NCBI GenBank assembly: GCA_022747635.1 | Contig: JAKTNV010000003.1 | Coordinates: 30,050,551-30,114,550, forward strand | Length of the DNA: 64,000 bases | Origin: Hetaerina americana | Lineage: Eukaryota > Arthropoda > Insecta > Odonata > Calopterygidae | Direction: 5' to 3' | Shown: positions 23,081 through 34,427 of the stretch, one piece after another | Numbering within the stretch: position 1 is the stretch's first letter | How the letters are laid out: every line of letters starts with the position of its first letter | Made by a program: the position numbers and the translations under genes | Notes under the pieces: generated by a model | Told to the model about the DNA's origin: nothing | Database searches by the model: none | The model's input: only the letters and a program-made list of their open reading frames with translations

Positions 23081-24641
23081 CTTGACAGAGAAGGCGAGAC
23101 ATCATGAAATATATGACAATCAGCTCGTTATTGTTGTCAGAGTTATCACTGTATTGCCCAATTTCTGAAGAACGGACTTCTCTCCATCAAATATGTTGGT
23201 TCTTGACTAACTAGTCCCATGCGAACGGTTTAAAATTCTTATGCCCTCTCGTAAAGGAGTTTGCTAATGCAAAGATTTTCCACAATATTATAAGGAGGGG
23301 TAAAATAAATGGGATGGGTTAATGTGGTTCCTTCAATACTAGGGCGTCCGCTCTAGGGTGACAACCTGTGGCTCTGGGGAGAAGAGTATTTAGAAACAAA
23401 CGGTGATACAATTCCAATTCGGAGTGTCGCCTGGGTATTAACCCTCTTTCCAAGCTACCAATTTAAGAATCTCGAATGCATAGGATGGTCAATCATTTAC
23501 GCATTCCCTAATGAGCCATTTTACCATAAATTTCTTTGACCTGGGCAGTGATGACATTTCTAACCGCAGAGCATAAAAAAGAGCAGCTTGCATTTTCAAA
23601 AGTTTAAAAAATATCGGTTAAATTTAGGAAATATTTCAGATACCATGTACTTGGTTTTCTTGAACTTACCTTCATTCATTCTAAACGTATACACAAATGT
23701 CTATATTTTAATCACTTCTGTTAATGTGAACATAGTTAAATTCCTTTAGCCAATAATTAGAAACTTAGAAGACTCCAAATAGTGACTTCTGTTAATAATC
23801 AAGATTTGTAAGCCTACTTTTTACCGTGGGTTAACTAGTCGTAGACAGTGCATGCCTAGTCATTTACTACGCGTGAAGATGAGCAGCGGTCCATATAGTC
23901 GCGAGAGGGCAAAAGGGTGGGTAATAACCTACTCAAAATTCATTTGCTCAGACAAACTGGATAATAGAATGGCCAAGTCAGAGAAGACAGATGGCAGTAG
24001 CTATCATTTAAGAATCACGATTTTAAAATTTCCATTTTCAATCGGAAGTTTATCCTGATAACCCAGTATCTATAATTTCTAGAAAGGCTTGCTGTAAAAA
24101 AACTCAGTCATCCTGTGCCATATCTTACAAAAGTAGCAATAAATATTGCACCTAATCCTAAACATGAGCTCGACCGCGATGCTGAAATGTCTGCAACTTA
24201 GCGCGCTATCGCCCAGCAAAATTCCTGTTTTCGTGAGTTACGCACTAAGGAACGATAATAACTGATTCATATGCATATCTATTTTCTTCCTTCCTCCTTT
24301 GTGCCGGTAGTTATATATAGTCTTTCTGCAGTAACGACATCCGACATCTTAACACTCTTCCACTTCCTCATAATTAAGATAAACCATAGAGGATATATCT
24401 TTCTTTATGGTTAAAAGAAGATATATCTTTGCTCTTTGGATAGGAATAGTGCTGAATGACGTGCCCAGGAGGTGTGATCCTCTGAGATGGAGAATAGATA
24501 TGGCACGAGCCCAGACCTCCTCTCTTCTGTGACTTCGAAACATTTTATTGCCCCATTTTCTCACCTCGTTATAACCATCGGCTGACTTCCAAAATATGTA
24601 TATCTTCAAACATACCGGTTGAAAATTGCAATAATTCCAGC
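23081..24641. other. No gene seen
   Basis: AT-rich. The 68-codon frame at 23852-24058 has no recognisable domain. Confidence 0.5.
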
Positions 24642-24868
24642 AAAATAATTCAATGTAAATTATAGATTCAGCTGTGATGTAGTGGAACTGTTCCATACTA
24701 ACAGAGACGAAAACCATTACAATTTTCCACTTAATAAAGATTTCTTTCAGACGATTTTAGATGTGTGAACTTCACTTGAAAATGATGCAGTACATCGAAA
24801 CTAGTCGGAAGTAAATCTTTATTAAGTGGAAAATTGTAATAGTTTTCGTCTCTGTTAAAATAATTCAA
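24642..24868. mobile_element. Second hairpin insertion, Penelope-like, with target duplication
   Basis: The 12-mer AAAATAATTCAA flanks the insertion at 24642-24653 and 24857-24868. Inside are a tail (24654-24698) and two 45-nt arms, 24699-24743 and 24813-24857, that are reverse complements with one mismatch. The 69-nt spacer contains ATGATG (24782-24787) and GAAAC (24797-24801), resembling a hammerhead-like core. The layout is identical to the insertion at 22471-22680, but the arm sequence differs, so it belongs to another subfamily. Confidence 0.8.
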
Positions 24869-25086
24869 AATAAGTGAATATATTTTCATAATCTAATCAC
24901 TCACTGTAAATTTTTTTCGGAGATTTCTCGCCGAATTAATTAGCTCTGCATATGGCTTAAAACTATGTCCGTCATCCATAAGTGGAATAATATGAAATAA
25001 TTTGATAAATATCCATATTCACTTTTTTCTTGGCCTGATTTTTTCAGACCCTAATCACTAACATAACTCGCAGTAGGTATATTGAG
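24869..25086. other. AT-rich spacer
   Basis: No feature is recognised. Confidence 0.4.
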
Positions 25087-25271
25087 CGACGTGGAATATA
25101 AAATTGGTGCCAAGAAAGTTGTGAATAATATGGTTTTCCGTGTAACTTGAAAAAATCATTGTATCACCCATGAAAAATATGTGACATTGCTCATAAATCA
25201 ACCATCATCTTTAAAATTTGCGTTACGCTGACAGTGAATTTTATATTATTCACAACTGTGCATCACGTCGT
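25087..25271. repeat. Imperfect inverted repeat
   Basis: CGACGTG and AGTTGTGAATAATAT at 25088-25133 recur inverted (ATATTATTCACAACT, then CACGTCG) at 25241-25271, with different spacing. It could be a decayed foldback or MITE-like element. Confidence 0.5.
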
Positions 25272-25904
25272 ATATGATATCAAAGAATGGTTATTTTTTC
25301 AACTAATTTGATAAACGAGGCTATTAACCCTTTGCATGACAATCACACCAATGAAGGATTATATTAAATAACCATTATAATACTTAAGTTGAGACATAAC
25401 ATAGTGAATAGACTGGCTTTCTCAATTTATGAGGTTAGCAGTGAATTTTCTTGAGTTTTGGAAGCTCTGTAACTTTCCCTAGAGTGGTGAAAGCCATATA
25501 CGTGTCTACGACAACACTTAAAAAAAACATTAGATATTTTTACGCATTAAGAGGCCACCCTTATAAGATAGTTAACAACCTAATATGCATGTGAATCCAG
25601 CAATCGAGGTAAAAGTGCACACTAGGTGGAGTACCAACTATAGGAAAGTGCAGCAAAATGGGTGAGGAATTAAATGAAGTACATTAAGGCGGAGTTTGCT
25701 AATGAGATACCGTTTATCTTAAAATAAACTGGAATGAACTCCTACGGAAGAAGAATTATGCATGCATATCGAGAGCACACGGAAGTGATCGTACGTGGCG
25801 ACGGCAGAGAGGCTAAAATAAAGGAGCGAGGCAAGATATTTGCTCAATATCGGCTATGATCTTTAGTATGTATGTAAACTGTGTTTATGGATTTATGCAT
25901 ACGT

Positions 25905-26105
25905 AAAATACATGAACACAGTAATCAACCCGAAGGTCGGTTTGGTTGGTGATGGTAGAGTTCACCCAGTACTAAGCCCAACGGCATGTGAAATTCAAAC
26001 ATGAGGGTAGGGGGGGCAGTTCCTTTCCCTGTGCCGGTATGGTTTCCCAGGAAGACCTGGTACCCGAAAAATCACAAAGCTTGGGTGGAGCTGCAGATGC
26101 CCAGA
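25905..26105 (-). repeat. SINE family B, copy 4 (reverse, head missing)
   Basis: The minus strand matches the SINE B body and 3' end (GGGTTGATTACTGTGTTC, 25912-25929). The tRNA-like head is absent: the match stops at 26105, exactly where a 32-nt palindrome begins. Confidence 0.85.
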
Positions 26106-26186
26106 GACGGATTTTAGCTCCGTCTTCCTCGGAAGAACGTATGAGTACTTCTGTTTCTTCCGAGGAAGACGGAGCTAAATTCCGTC
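26106..26186. repeat. Palindrome with 32-nt arms
   Basis: Arms 26106-26137 and 26155-26186 are reverse complements with one mismatch, around a 17-nt loop. The core arm TTAGCTCCGTCTTCCTCGGA is GC-richer than its surroundings. It abuts a truncated SINE B. It could be a foldback made on breakage, a palindromic element, or a hairpin RNA precursor. Confidence 0.85.
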
Positions 26187-26211
26187 GAAATTATCAAGGA
26201 ATAACTTGTGA

Positions 26212-26601
26212 GTGTTTTTTTTTATGTATTCTTATATTGTTAGTTGCTGTCCAAGTAATATAAATATATATTTATATCAAATTTATGGGATAATTATTCT
26301 GCTGTTTGTTGACTATATACCCATATATTTGACATATAAGAGCTTTACATGCAAACCTTGCCCATCAATGGTAACTTGTTCGATTGGTGAGACGAGTGAA
26401 GATTCATTTTCTTGGACGATGCCAATTGGCAAAAAACTGCGTCCAGAGGAACTTTTGGTACCTTATCTCTTTTTAGACATTTTTGAATACTCTAATTGTC
26501 TGGGGATCACTTGTATTCGGGTGGAAAAACTATTAGTTACAACAACGACCTTGCTAAATGACTACGGTAGAAATCATGGCTACTTAAGAAACGCAAAATA
26601 A
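26212..26601 (+). CDS. Weak 129-codon open frame, unrecognised
   Basis: The frame starts in a T-run after the palindrome. It has a hydrophobic N-terminal half (about residues 1-45) that could be one or two membrane segments, then a polar half with several cysteines. I recognise no domain, and no splice sites or promoter are evident. It may be chance, or an exon or pseudogene piece. Confidence 0.15.
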   Translation: MFFFMYSYIVSCCPSNINIYLYQIYGIIILLFVDYIPIYLTYKSFTCKPCPSMVTCSIGETSEDSFSWTMPIGKKLRPEELLVPYLFLDIFEYSNCLGITCIRVEKLLVTTTTLLNDYGRNHGYLRNAK

Positions 26602-26797
26602 AACTTTGGACCTCTTCTTGCCTTCATATTGAGGAAAAATATCTCGGAAATTAAATCATTACCCTTATCCTGAGAACTGAATTTGCACAAAACCACTAGA
26701 CTTGAATTAAATCAATCAACCCTAGGCTAATACGACACTTAACTGCACTGCAAAGAAAATTAAGAATAAAGATGCAAGGACAGTCAATCAATACAGC

Positions 26798-27480
26798 AAG
26801 CAATGTATTTTAAATATCTGGGACTGGCTACGTTAGTGCGGTGGATGAAACACGGCAGCAGGTGGCAAAATTGAACCAAGTAGCGGGCTGTCTAAATGAT
26901 GTATTGACGGCGAAAAATAAATGCCTGAGATGAGAAACATGAGCACGAACCGGAAAATCGATAACTAGACTAATTATATTATTATGTTACAAATATGTTC
27001 CTTACCGAGAGCAAGACCACACACACGTCAAAAACGTAGCAACTCCTTGAAACGAAAGAAATGAATATACTTCTGTGAACGTCAAGGAAGGCACTAACCG
27101 ACAGGAACATAAGTATAAACATAATAGGATTATGAAAGGTGACCAATATAAACGAGCGGGTACTACAACGAGAGAGAAACTGGAACAAGCATAAGCCGAT
27201 GGCAGACAAGTGAATACAGGTCAGATCATAGGCAGGCCTGTATCATAGGCCAGAGGAAAATATGCCCCGACTCCTGCAACACACGAAGTATAGGACGATC
27301 AAGAAAGACGGTGCCCTGGAGAGTCCAAGGTGCAGAGACAAGGTGGACCAAGATTGACAAACCGAAGTGGGAGCAGACCGTAGGCCTGAGCTGTAGACGA
27401 GAGAAGGAGATTTGCAGATTACAAAAGCTTCACTCGGCAGCCAAGGGATTACCCTCTTTTTGAGGCGAATAACAGGTTCA
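26798..27480 (+). mobile_element. Decayed LINE fragment (reverse transcriptase C-terminus)
   Basis: Broken frames read MYFKYLGLATLV (about 26801), VAKLNQVAGCLNDVL (about 26867) and later arginine/lysine-rich words typical of the C-terminal region of LINE reverse transcriptases. Stops are frequent. It is not a copy of the RTE-like family at 910-3835. Confidence 0.55.
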
Positions 27481-28329
27481 ATGTGTGGACTATGGGATAA
27501 AGATAAATCACAACAAAACGAAAAGTAAAAAGATTCCCAAGAAAGCAGACGATTGAGAGGCGGTGTAATACTGAAGATAATGTTCTTGTACAGAGTATAA
27601 TATTGGTTAAGAGAGAGAGAGGGAGAAAATGTTGGAATTTTGGATTGCATTATGTGATGTTGTAATTATGTAGATAAGGTCAAGAATTGAGGATAATGTG
27701 TAACATTATTTTTTATGTCAAACTGATCAGAAGTGCTAAGTTTTTTAGACTAGCATGGACATAACTGTGTAAATATTTCCATAGCCCGACGAATTCCTAA
27801 TATCTATCTGCATTTGAACGGTAGAATTGATGACACAGTGAATTTCACCTTTTCGATTTACAGATTGTGTTTTCTCTACGTCTCACAATAATATTATCTG
27901 CCCGGATGCAGCTGGAGTAGTTCACATAATTTTTACCTTTCCAAAATAGTATTTAGAACACAAATATCCCTATTTCTTCAAAACCCCATGATGAAATTGA
28001 AAATTTTGTCATAAGTATCCCATAAATGATGTGAATAACAAATTTTTAATATACATGATTTTAAGAATTGATTTAAAATTGATGTGAGCCAAAAGGAAAA
28101 CCAAATCAGGTCGAACCAATGAGTTTTATGACTTAGGTAACTATGTAAAAATATTAGTATGATGCATTAACAAAATGGAATGCCAGCTCTAAATTGAAAT
28201 CTCGTAATAGCTATTGCCAAAACTTTTATTGCTCTAAAGTCTCATATTAGTTCTCCCCCTAGTGGAGAGAATGATTTCAAATATTTTTCATCACATTTTT
28301 TGATAAAACATACAGGTTTTCCTTTACAT
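27481..28329. other. AT-rich, no gene seen
   Basis: No feature is recognised. Confidence 0.45.
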
Positions 28330-29012
28330 ACCTGTAGGTTGTGCGGTTTTCCAGAAAGAGAAAGACTAAGCCAAAATTAAAATAGGAGGGCAAAAACTAG
28401 ATCAGTTGGAACAATTTACGTATCTCGAAGTGTTTTCGACCAGAATGGCGAAAGCAGTAGGGACATTAGGAGAAGAAGCTTTCACAAGGAGGTGGGTATT
28501 GATGACAGGGACGTTGAGTAAGAATGGTAAGAAAAGGCTCGTTAAAACTTTGATATGGAGCGTATTTATTTACGGCGCGGAAACATGGTCATTGAAGCAG
28601 GATGATAGGCGTAAAATGGAGGCTTTTGAAATGTGGGTGTGGAGAAGAATGGAGAAGGTGCCAGGAAGGAAAACAAACGAGGAAGTGCTAGGCATGGTGA
28701 GAGAGGAGACGGGGTTGTTGGGAGAAGTCCAAAGGAGGCAGGGAAGATGGATGCCGAGCATTTTGATTAGCAAAGAAATGTTGAAGACTATGACGAAGAG
28801 GAGAATGTTAGGCAAGCTAGGAAGGGGCAGGAATAGGATAAGGATGTTGGATGGAATGAAGAGGGAAGGAAGTACGAGCATATTGAGTTGAAAAGAGGCT
28901 TATTGCAGTAGAGTAGGATGTTGGGTTAGTTCTTTAGGAGAGACAATCGAATTGCCACTGCACAGTATGGTAGCTTGTGTCCATACAAAACCTACATCAA
29001 CCGGTAGATTAC
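28330..29012 (+). mobile_element. RTE-like LINE 3' fragment, copy 2
   Basis: This 5'-truncated copy starts in the reverse transcriptase C-terminus (RFSRK-like, about 28345). It reads MEQFTYLEVFS (28406), TGTLSKNGKKRLVKTLIWSV (about 28507) and FEMWVWRRMEKV (about 28626), ending with CAACCGGTAGATTACC (28999-29014). It is close to the copy at 2815-3835 with several small deletions. The 161-codon frame 28406-28891 is a transposon remnant, not a host gene. Confidence 0.85.
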
Positions 29013-29219
29013 CTATTTTAACACTTGTTCGATACCGGTTTATTAAGATTTTAAGTCTAATATTTGACAGATTCTTAACTTAATTTCAAACTATATTTTT
29101 GGAACATTTTGGATCGTGAAATTTGTTGTCTCAGGCGTAACTTTATGGAATTTGCATAACATATTGAAATGGAATAATTTACTTTGTAATTCCACACCCT
29201 ATATTTAAAAAAACACGAC

Positions 29220-29503
29220 CATGGTTTCGACAAAATTTCGTTGGCAAGTTCATCTTTCCAACGCACACATTTCAAAATTTCTAACTGCTCCAAAGCATCG
29301 AGCCTTTGACCTTTATTTTCAAAATGAATAATTTTCGTCACAAAGTCACTTTTATGGTCACTTTCGATGAGGTGCTTTGCAAAGAGGGATGTTATGTTCT
29401 TATTTTTTACACATGTTTGGTGTTCTTTCATTATTTCTTTAAATTTCCGTCCTGTTTGCCCAATATACTTTGCGTTACATTCTGTGCACTTTAACTCATA
29501 CAC
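29220..29503 (-). pseudogene. GIY-YIG endonuclease domain remnant
   Basis: The frame reads MYELKCTECNAKYIGQTGRK, then the EH motif (KEHQ) and a histidine-rich end (AKHLIESDHKSDF), as in the C-terminal endonuclease of Penelope-like elements. The first motif is MYELKC, whereas the YIGQTGR part is well kept. It is out of frame with the reverse transcriptase by a shift near 29510. Confidence 0.8.
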
Positions 29504-29709
29504 TCCACTCCTCTCGTTTTTGGGGCTTTACCTTTAGTGTGAGAGATCAGGTTCTTAAGGCATGAACCACTGTAAAAGGCACATTTAATTTTTTCTTTAG
29601 GAAAACTTTTAATTACTTTTTGAGAAATAGTCCCTAGATATAGTATTCTCCGCCATTTGGCAGTGGGATCTTTTAAATGTTCGGGGTTGTAAAAGTGGCT
29701 TAAGGCTAT

Positions 29710-30252
29710 TTATGTAAGTTTATTCCGGTAAAGATTATTAATTAGATCTTCTGAATAACCATTGTTTACTGCTAATGTTGTAATTACATTAAGTTCCTTA
29801 TTTTCATGAAATTTTGACATAGAGATAGCGGTTAAACGGTGGATCATTTCATGTAATGCCGAAAGCTTTTGGGTGAAGCAATGCCTTGAAGAGGAATTAA
29901 TTAATTGGTCCGTATACATTTCCTTCCTAAAAATGGAATACTGTAACCCGTTTTTGTCTTTAGAAATGGATAGGTCGAGGAAATTCAGGGAACCTTTTTC
30001 TTCTTTTTCACACGTGAATTGTACATTAGAATTGATAGAATTTATATGTGCTAGAAACTGATCTAGTTGCCTATCAGAACGTGTCCACACACAGAAGACA
30101 TCGTCTACATATATAAGCCAATAAAATACATTATCAATGAGAGGGTGAGCTGAGGAGAACAAAACTTTTTCAAAATTGTCCACATAAATATCGGCCAGGA
30201 GTTGGGACAAGGGCGAGCCCATGGCTAACCACCACCTGATGATGACGTTCAA
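29710..30252 (-). pseudogene. Penelope-like reverse transcriptase, C-terminal part
   Basis: A 180-codon frame starts within the domain at AMGSPLSQLLADIYVDNFE, followed by the catalytic YVDD (in LIYVDDVFCVW) and FLDLSISKDKNGLQYSIFRK, then a thumb-like HEMIHRL region. The catalytic aspartates are intact, but the domain lacks its N-terminal motifs and ends at a stop at 29710. Confidence 0.85.
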
Positions 30253-30261
30253 CGTTGAAAC
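30236..30261 (+). ncRNA. Hammerhead-like core motif in Penelope terminal repeat
   Basis: CTGATGA (30236-30242) is followed by a short hairpin (ACGTT/AACGT, 30245-30255) and GAAAC (30257-30261), the order of a hammerhead ribozyme core. Two extra bases (TG) follow CTGATGA before stem II and one extra T precedes GAAA, so catalytic competence is uncertain. Published work links hammerhead motifs to Penelope-like terminal repeats. Confidence 0.45.
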
Positions 30262-30333
30262 CTGGGTCGTGTTTTTTTAAAGTGTGTGGAATTAGGAAGT
30301 AAATTATTTCATTTCATTTCAATATATTGGATC

Positions 30334-32655
30334 ATTCCTAGATTTTATCCTTCCACTGAGTATACACGTATGTTAAACGACATTACTAGTTTTAAATAAT
30401 CCCTAATGATCACCTATTTTGCTCATCCTTTTCCACTTATCCACCTTTCACTATTACCCCATTGGCCAGTATTATCCATAGTCCTATAGCTATTCCATCC
30501 TGACTATCCTAGATCTTGTCTCTTGTTTCCACCTCCATACTTCATCCCCGAAAAGCCTCTTCTTTCCCCCGTTATTTCTCCCTTCACTCTAATGTTCACC
30601 CTTTACCGCCGCAGAATATTTATGTTATCCTTAACCACTCTCCCCTTTCCTCAAGGCATTAAAGGACTTACGTGGAATAACTTTTTTAACATACTTGTAG
30701 CTTAGTAATAGCTTAATAAATAATTATTCATAACCTGATACCGCAGTCGGTGGATAATCAAACTATGGAAAAGTAAAACTGTATTAATTCCTTTTTATTT
30801 CGTCTTCTAAGTAATCTACTAATATTACTCGTAATAGTGAGTCTCCATTTACTGCTCATCCCAATTGATAAACCAATGAGCAATACTAACCGAGGTCTTC
30901 GTTAAAGTTACAAATGTGGTCTCCCAGTGTGGCAAACCTACCCGTTGGTCCAATGTCTTCGTCTGGCGCAAATAAATCGCGTCGATATTTAGGAAGCTAC
31001 AGCGAGCCGCGACTGCTTGGGATATTGGTTGAAAAGTGACGGTGGATCAAGCAGAGGGAGGTCCCCTTCGAGAAATTAACATGGTGCGAGCAGCGCGCAT
31101 CGTATGGGAGTATCGCTTCTTTCAAGTCCACAAAATCAATTATGCAAAAATGCGCGTTATTTCTTAACAAATATAACATTACAAAGACTATCAAATTAAT
31201 TTCGGTGATCAATACGGGGTCATCAGTGAGCACTAAATTTGCTAGTGTCGCAATATCGTCACCATTCAATCTGATAACACATTTACTAATTTACGTGGGT
31301 GAATGGAGGCCTAGAGCAAATTAGTTAAGAATCGAGCACACGACAAAACAGAAAAGCTGAAGAAGGGGAAAGAGTCACGCGATACATGAAGTAATTGGGG
31401 AGACGATAAAAATATATCGTAGTGCGTTGTTTGAGAGGTGGAGTCTGGTTCAAATTCATCCACATAAACATCGCGTGACAAATGAATGGGGCTATTCACG
31501 CTCACCCCTCAGGCGAGCGTGAATGACCCCATGAGAGCTTTGTTCTTCAGTAAGAAAAGTTCACACCGCCAATTTCAAGTTCATATGGACGATCAGTTCA
31601 AAGAGTGGAAGCGCAGATTGAGTTTGGCCGGCTACGTGAGAGGGTATATGTATTGAATGGCATGCCCAACCCGCCCATCCACGCGCGTACGTGGGGTTGC
31701 GGGTGACCCAAGCAGGTCAGCGTTATGCATCCTCTCCCGCCTTCAGCGTCGTGTGAGATAGAGGAGGAATTTTTAGTTTCCCTGTAGGAATTCGTTTTTT
31801 TTCAGTTGTCCGACAGACGCGGGCGCGGGAATTATCCGTCCGACGTCCGACCTTCTACGACGGCCTTCCATATCATCTTTGGCAAACCGCACCGCGAGCG
31901 GCATTCAGATCATTCAGTTTTGAATGTGGAAATCGGCCATCATGATTTTAACCTGTAATGGAAGAACTACGAGATGTAGAGTGATCAAAGATTTTTCAAT
32001 CGTACAATTGACTGAATAAATTATGTATGCTTTATGTATTGTTAGCTTAAAATGTAATTGTAATATGTGGTACAGGTTTTATTTATTTTATTAGAGTATT
32101 GCATCTGGGGAATTCGTTGCAAAATTAAAGTCATTCAGTTTGCCTATGACCACGATTGAGGCAACACGCCACGCTGCGTTGAAATTTTTTCCCACCTGAA
32201 CAAATCGTCAGCCGAGCCTATGCAATACTACAGGAGGCTTATGAAGCGGAGATAGTTTAAAATTTTTAAAGAGGGGAGAAGATAAATTTCAAAGGAAAGG
32301 GGACCCGGAGCTCCAGTAATTGCCCTTACGGAAGTGAACATTAACACCTCTCCTACCATTTTGTGAGATATTAATCAAATGAAATTTTCACCGACTGCAA
32401 TTTTCCCTGTGTGAAACTTTGGTACCATAAAAATTGCAAATGAGAGGTGTTCATCCACAGTGGATTCCGAGACTACTCATACCCGAACAGGAAGCATCTG
32501 ATTTAAATGGTCAATTTACTTCCTCTCCAACAAATACGACTCGTTCCTGGACAAGTGCCTTCCCCCACAATTTTATAACCATCATCAGTTACTGGCGGTC
32601 CTAATCAATCGGGCGTCATCACTAGAAGTTGGTTTGGTAGAGTAAGACGAAAGCA
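30334..32655. other. No gene supported
   Basis: Mostly AT-rich with a GC-richer patch at about 31600-31930. Open frames stay under 91 codons and are unrecognised. A short foldback lies at 31487-31531. Confidence 0.45.
31487..31531. repeat. Short imperfect foldback
   Basis: TGGGGCTATTCACGCTC (31487-31503) pairs with GAGCGTGAATGACCCCA (31515-31531) with two mismatches in 17, around an 11-nt loop. Confidence 0.7.
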
Positions 32656-33055
32656 AAGCGACTATGCAGCAATGATGTCTTGAATATCGTGTATTTAAAC
32701 ATACGCTCAATCTTTGAAAATACTGGTGAACTTGAACTTCTACTCAAAAAACTTACTTCCGATACTGCTTCTCTAACGGAACATTGGCTAACATCTAATG
32801 AGATATATGTGATTACAACTCTTTATGGTCATACTTGATTTTCATCCCCCTGTCGTTCCAATGCTAAATGCGATGGGATAGCTATCTAGTCCCGGCCAGG
32901 TTTGAATGTTGCTCCTTTAAAAAAGAACACCTTCCCTGAAAGGATTTGGGAGTACTGCATGGATGTCCTTTTACTCAACAGTTCACAAATTCCAAGAAAC
33001 TGCACGAGATGCCGCAAAGGTAACTTTTAACGGAGTCATCCGCCTACATTTCAGA

Positions 33056-33120
33056 CGCCTAGATAGCTTAACTGACTAAAGCACTCGTCCGGACATTGGG
33101 TTCGGATCCCGGTCAAGGCG
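33056..33120 (+). repeat. tRNA-like module inserted in LINE copy A
   Basis: The module starts CGCCTAGATAGCTTAACTG (A-box-like), has a B-box-like GGGTTCGGATCCC (33098-33110) and ends AAGGCG, which pairs with the start. It resembles the heads of family A. It is too short and altered for a working tRNA. Confidence 0.45.
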
Positions 33121-33348
33121 AATGATTTTTAATCTCTGAAATTGTTACATTCAACAGATCACCCTTTGGTATCTGCTGCAAAGATATTGGAGAAGATTTT
33201 GAGGCATTGTAGCAGTATCCGAAAATTTTCCGATACTTTTAATACATATATATTGTATATCGTGCCCCGGGCAGTAATCAATGTATCCGATTTAATGGTG
33301 AACCTACTTCTTTTTCAAGGCAGAGGGTTTCTTCTAGTTGATGCGATC

Positions 33349-33657
33349 ATTTGTGGTGATTTCAACATTGTTCCAATGCTCAGCAATCCTGAGAAGATTA
33401 ACTTCATCAACCTACCCAGCCAATTTGAGCTCTCATTAACCCAGCTAGCACCACACTCAATATTCTTATATCCAATTGACAGTTGCGAAGGAAAAAATGT
33501 GAATTCCCTTAATAATATTTCATCCGGTGAGCCTGGCGACATTCCTGTGAGGATTAAAAATGCTGATGTACATCATATTTCTCCATCCATTGCTCGTATG
33601 GTCATGCATCATTTTGTGAAGCCCATTTTCTACCTCGCAGTAAATTTGCCAGTGTGA
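33349..33657 (+). pseudogene. LINE copy A endonuclease remnant
   Basis: The frame from 33142 to 33657 includes ICGDFNIVPMLSNPEKI, a typical endonuclease GDFN motif of CR1/Jockey-type LINEs, then a run ending HHFVKPIF. The part before 33349 is less recognisable. Confidence 0.65.
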
Positions 33658-34427
33658 CCCCGATTCCTAAAAGACACTTACTTGATCTTGCGTGAATAGC
33701 TGAGATTTCGCTTTCATTATTCGATTTAATACTCAATTTTAGATAGCCAGCTTCATTTGTTTGCTACTTTTAGTGCCATAATTAATAGTTTTTTGGGGTT
33801 AATAAACTTTTCTGTGTTGTAAAATTTAGTTTTCCTTTTCCTTTTTATGCTAAGAAACAGCAGTAGGATGTAACGAATTAAGTGTGTTTATCGGTTTCTG
33901 CATTCATTTTTATATTAGTTTTACCTACGAATTTTATAATTATACAGATTATCACATTTCGTCAATAGTTTTAGGACTTTAGGGATAAATTTTCAAAGGC
34001 CTATTCATCTAAACATTTGTTTTCCGCCAGGTTTAGCACAAAATTATACTAAGAACCTGTTATTAGTTCAATTATTGCATTATGGGTTCAGTGTTTAAAC
34101 ATGTTAGTGGCGGGTGGTTTTTATTTTTTTGATTTCCGTCTCCGTGGTATTATCACGATAGAATGCGAATCTCAATTTCGTTTGCTAACCAGTCATCAAG
34201 AGTGGAACAAAATAACCGCAGCTTTCTTATACCTACTTTCTTTCACCTACCTCCCACACATCCACATCTTGCAAGGTCATGGAACATATAATTGATAGTT
34301 CCATAATAAGGTATATCGAGAGACATGTCTTAGTGGTGAAAAATTAGTAGTTTTCGAAAGGGTGGATCCTGCACACATGCACAAGTTGTGCTTATAGTTC
34401 ATAATATCTTGAGGTCGGAAGGAAATA

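Larger units (their letters stand above)
29109..30333 (-). mobile_element. 5'-truncated Penelope-like element
   Basis: The element reads on the minus strand. Candidate target duplications are AT(T/A)TTGGATC at 29106-29115 and 30324-30333 (one mismatch in ten). It carries inverted terminal copies at about 29150-29232 and 30253-30325, a partial reverse transcriptase and a GIY-YIG endonuclease remnant. The reverse transcriptase begins abruptly next to the terminal repeat, so most of its N-terminal half is missing. Penelope-like elements are known for reverse transcriptase plus C-terminal GIY-YIG, inverted terminal repeats and hammerhead motifs. This one is broken by a stop at about 29710 and a frameshift near 29510. 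Confidence 0.85.

Noticed and set aside
28406..28891. 161-codon open frame as a host gene
   Set aside because: Its sequence matches the C-terminal part of the LINE at 2815-3706 and it ends with the same LINE 3' motif.
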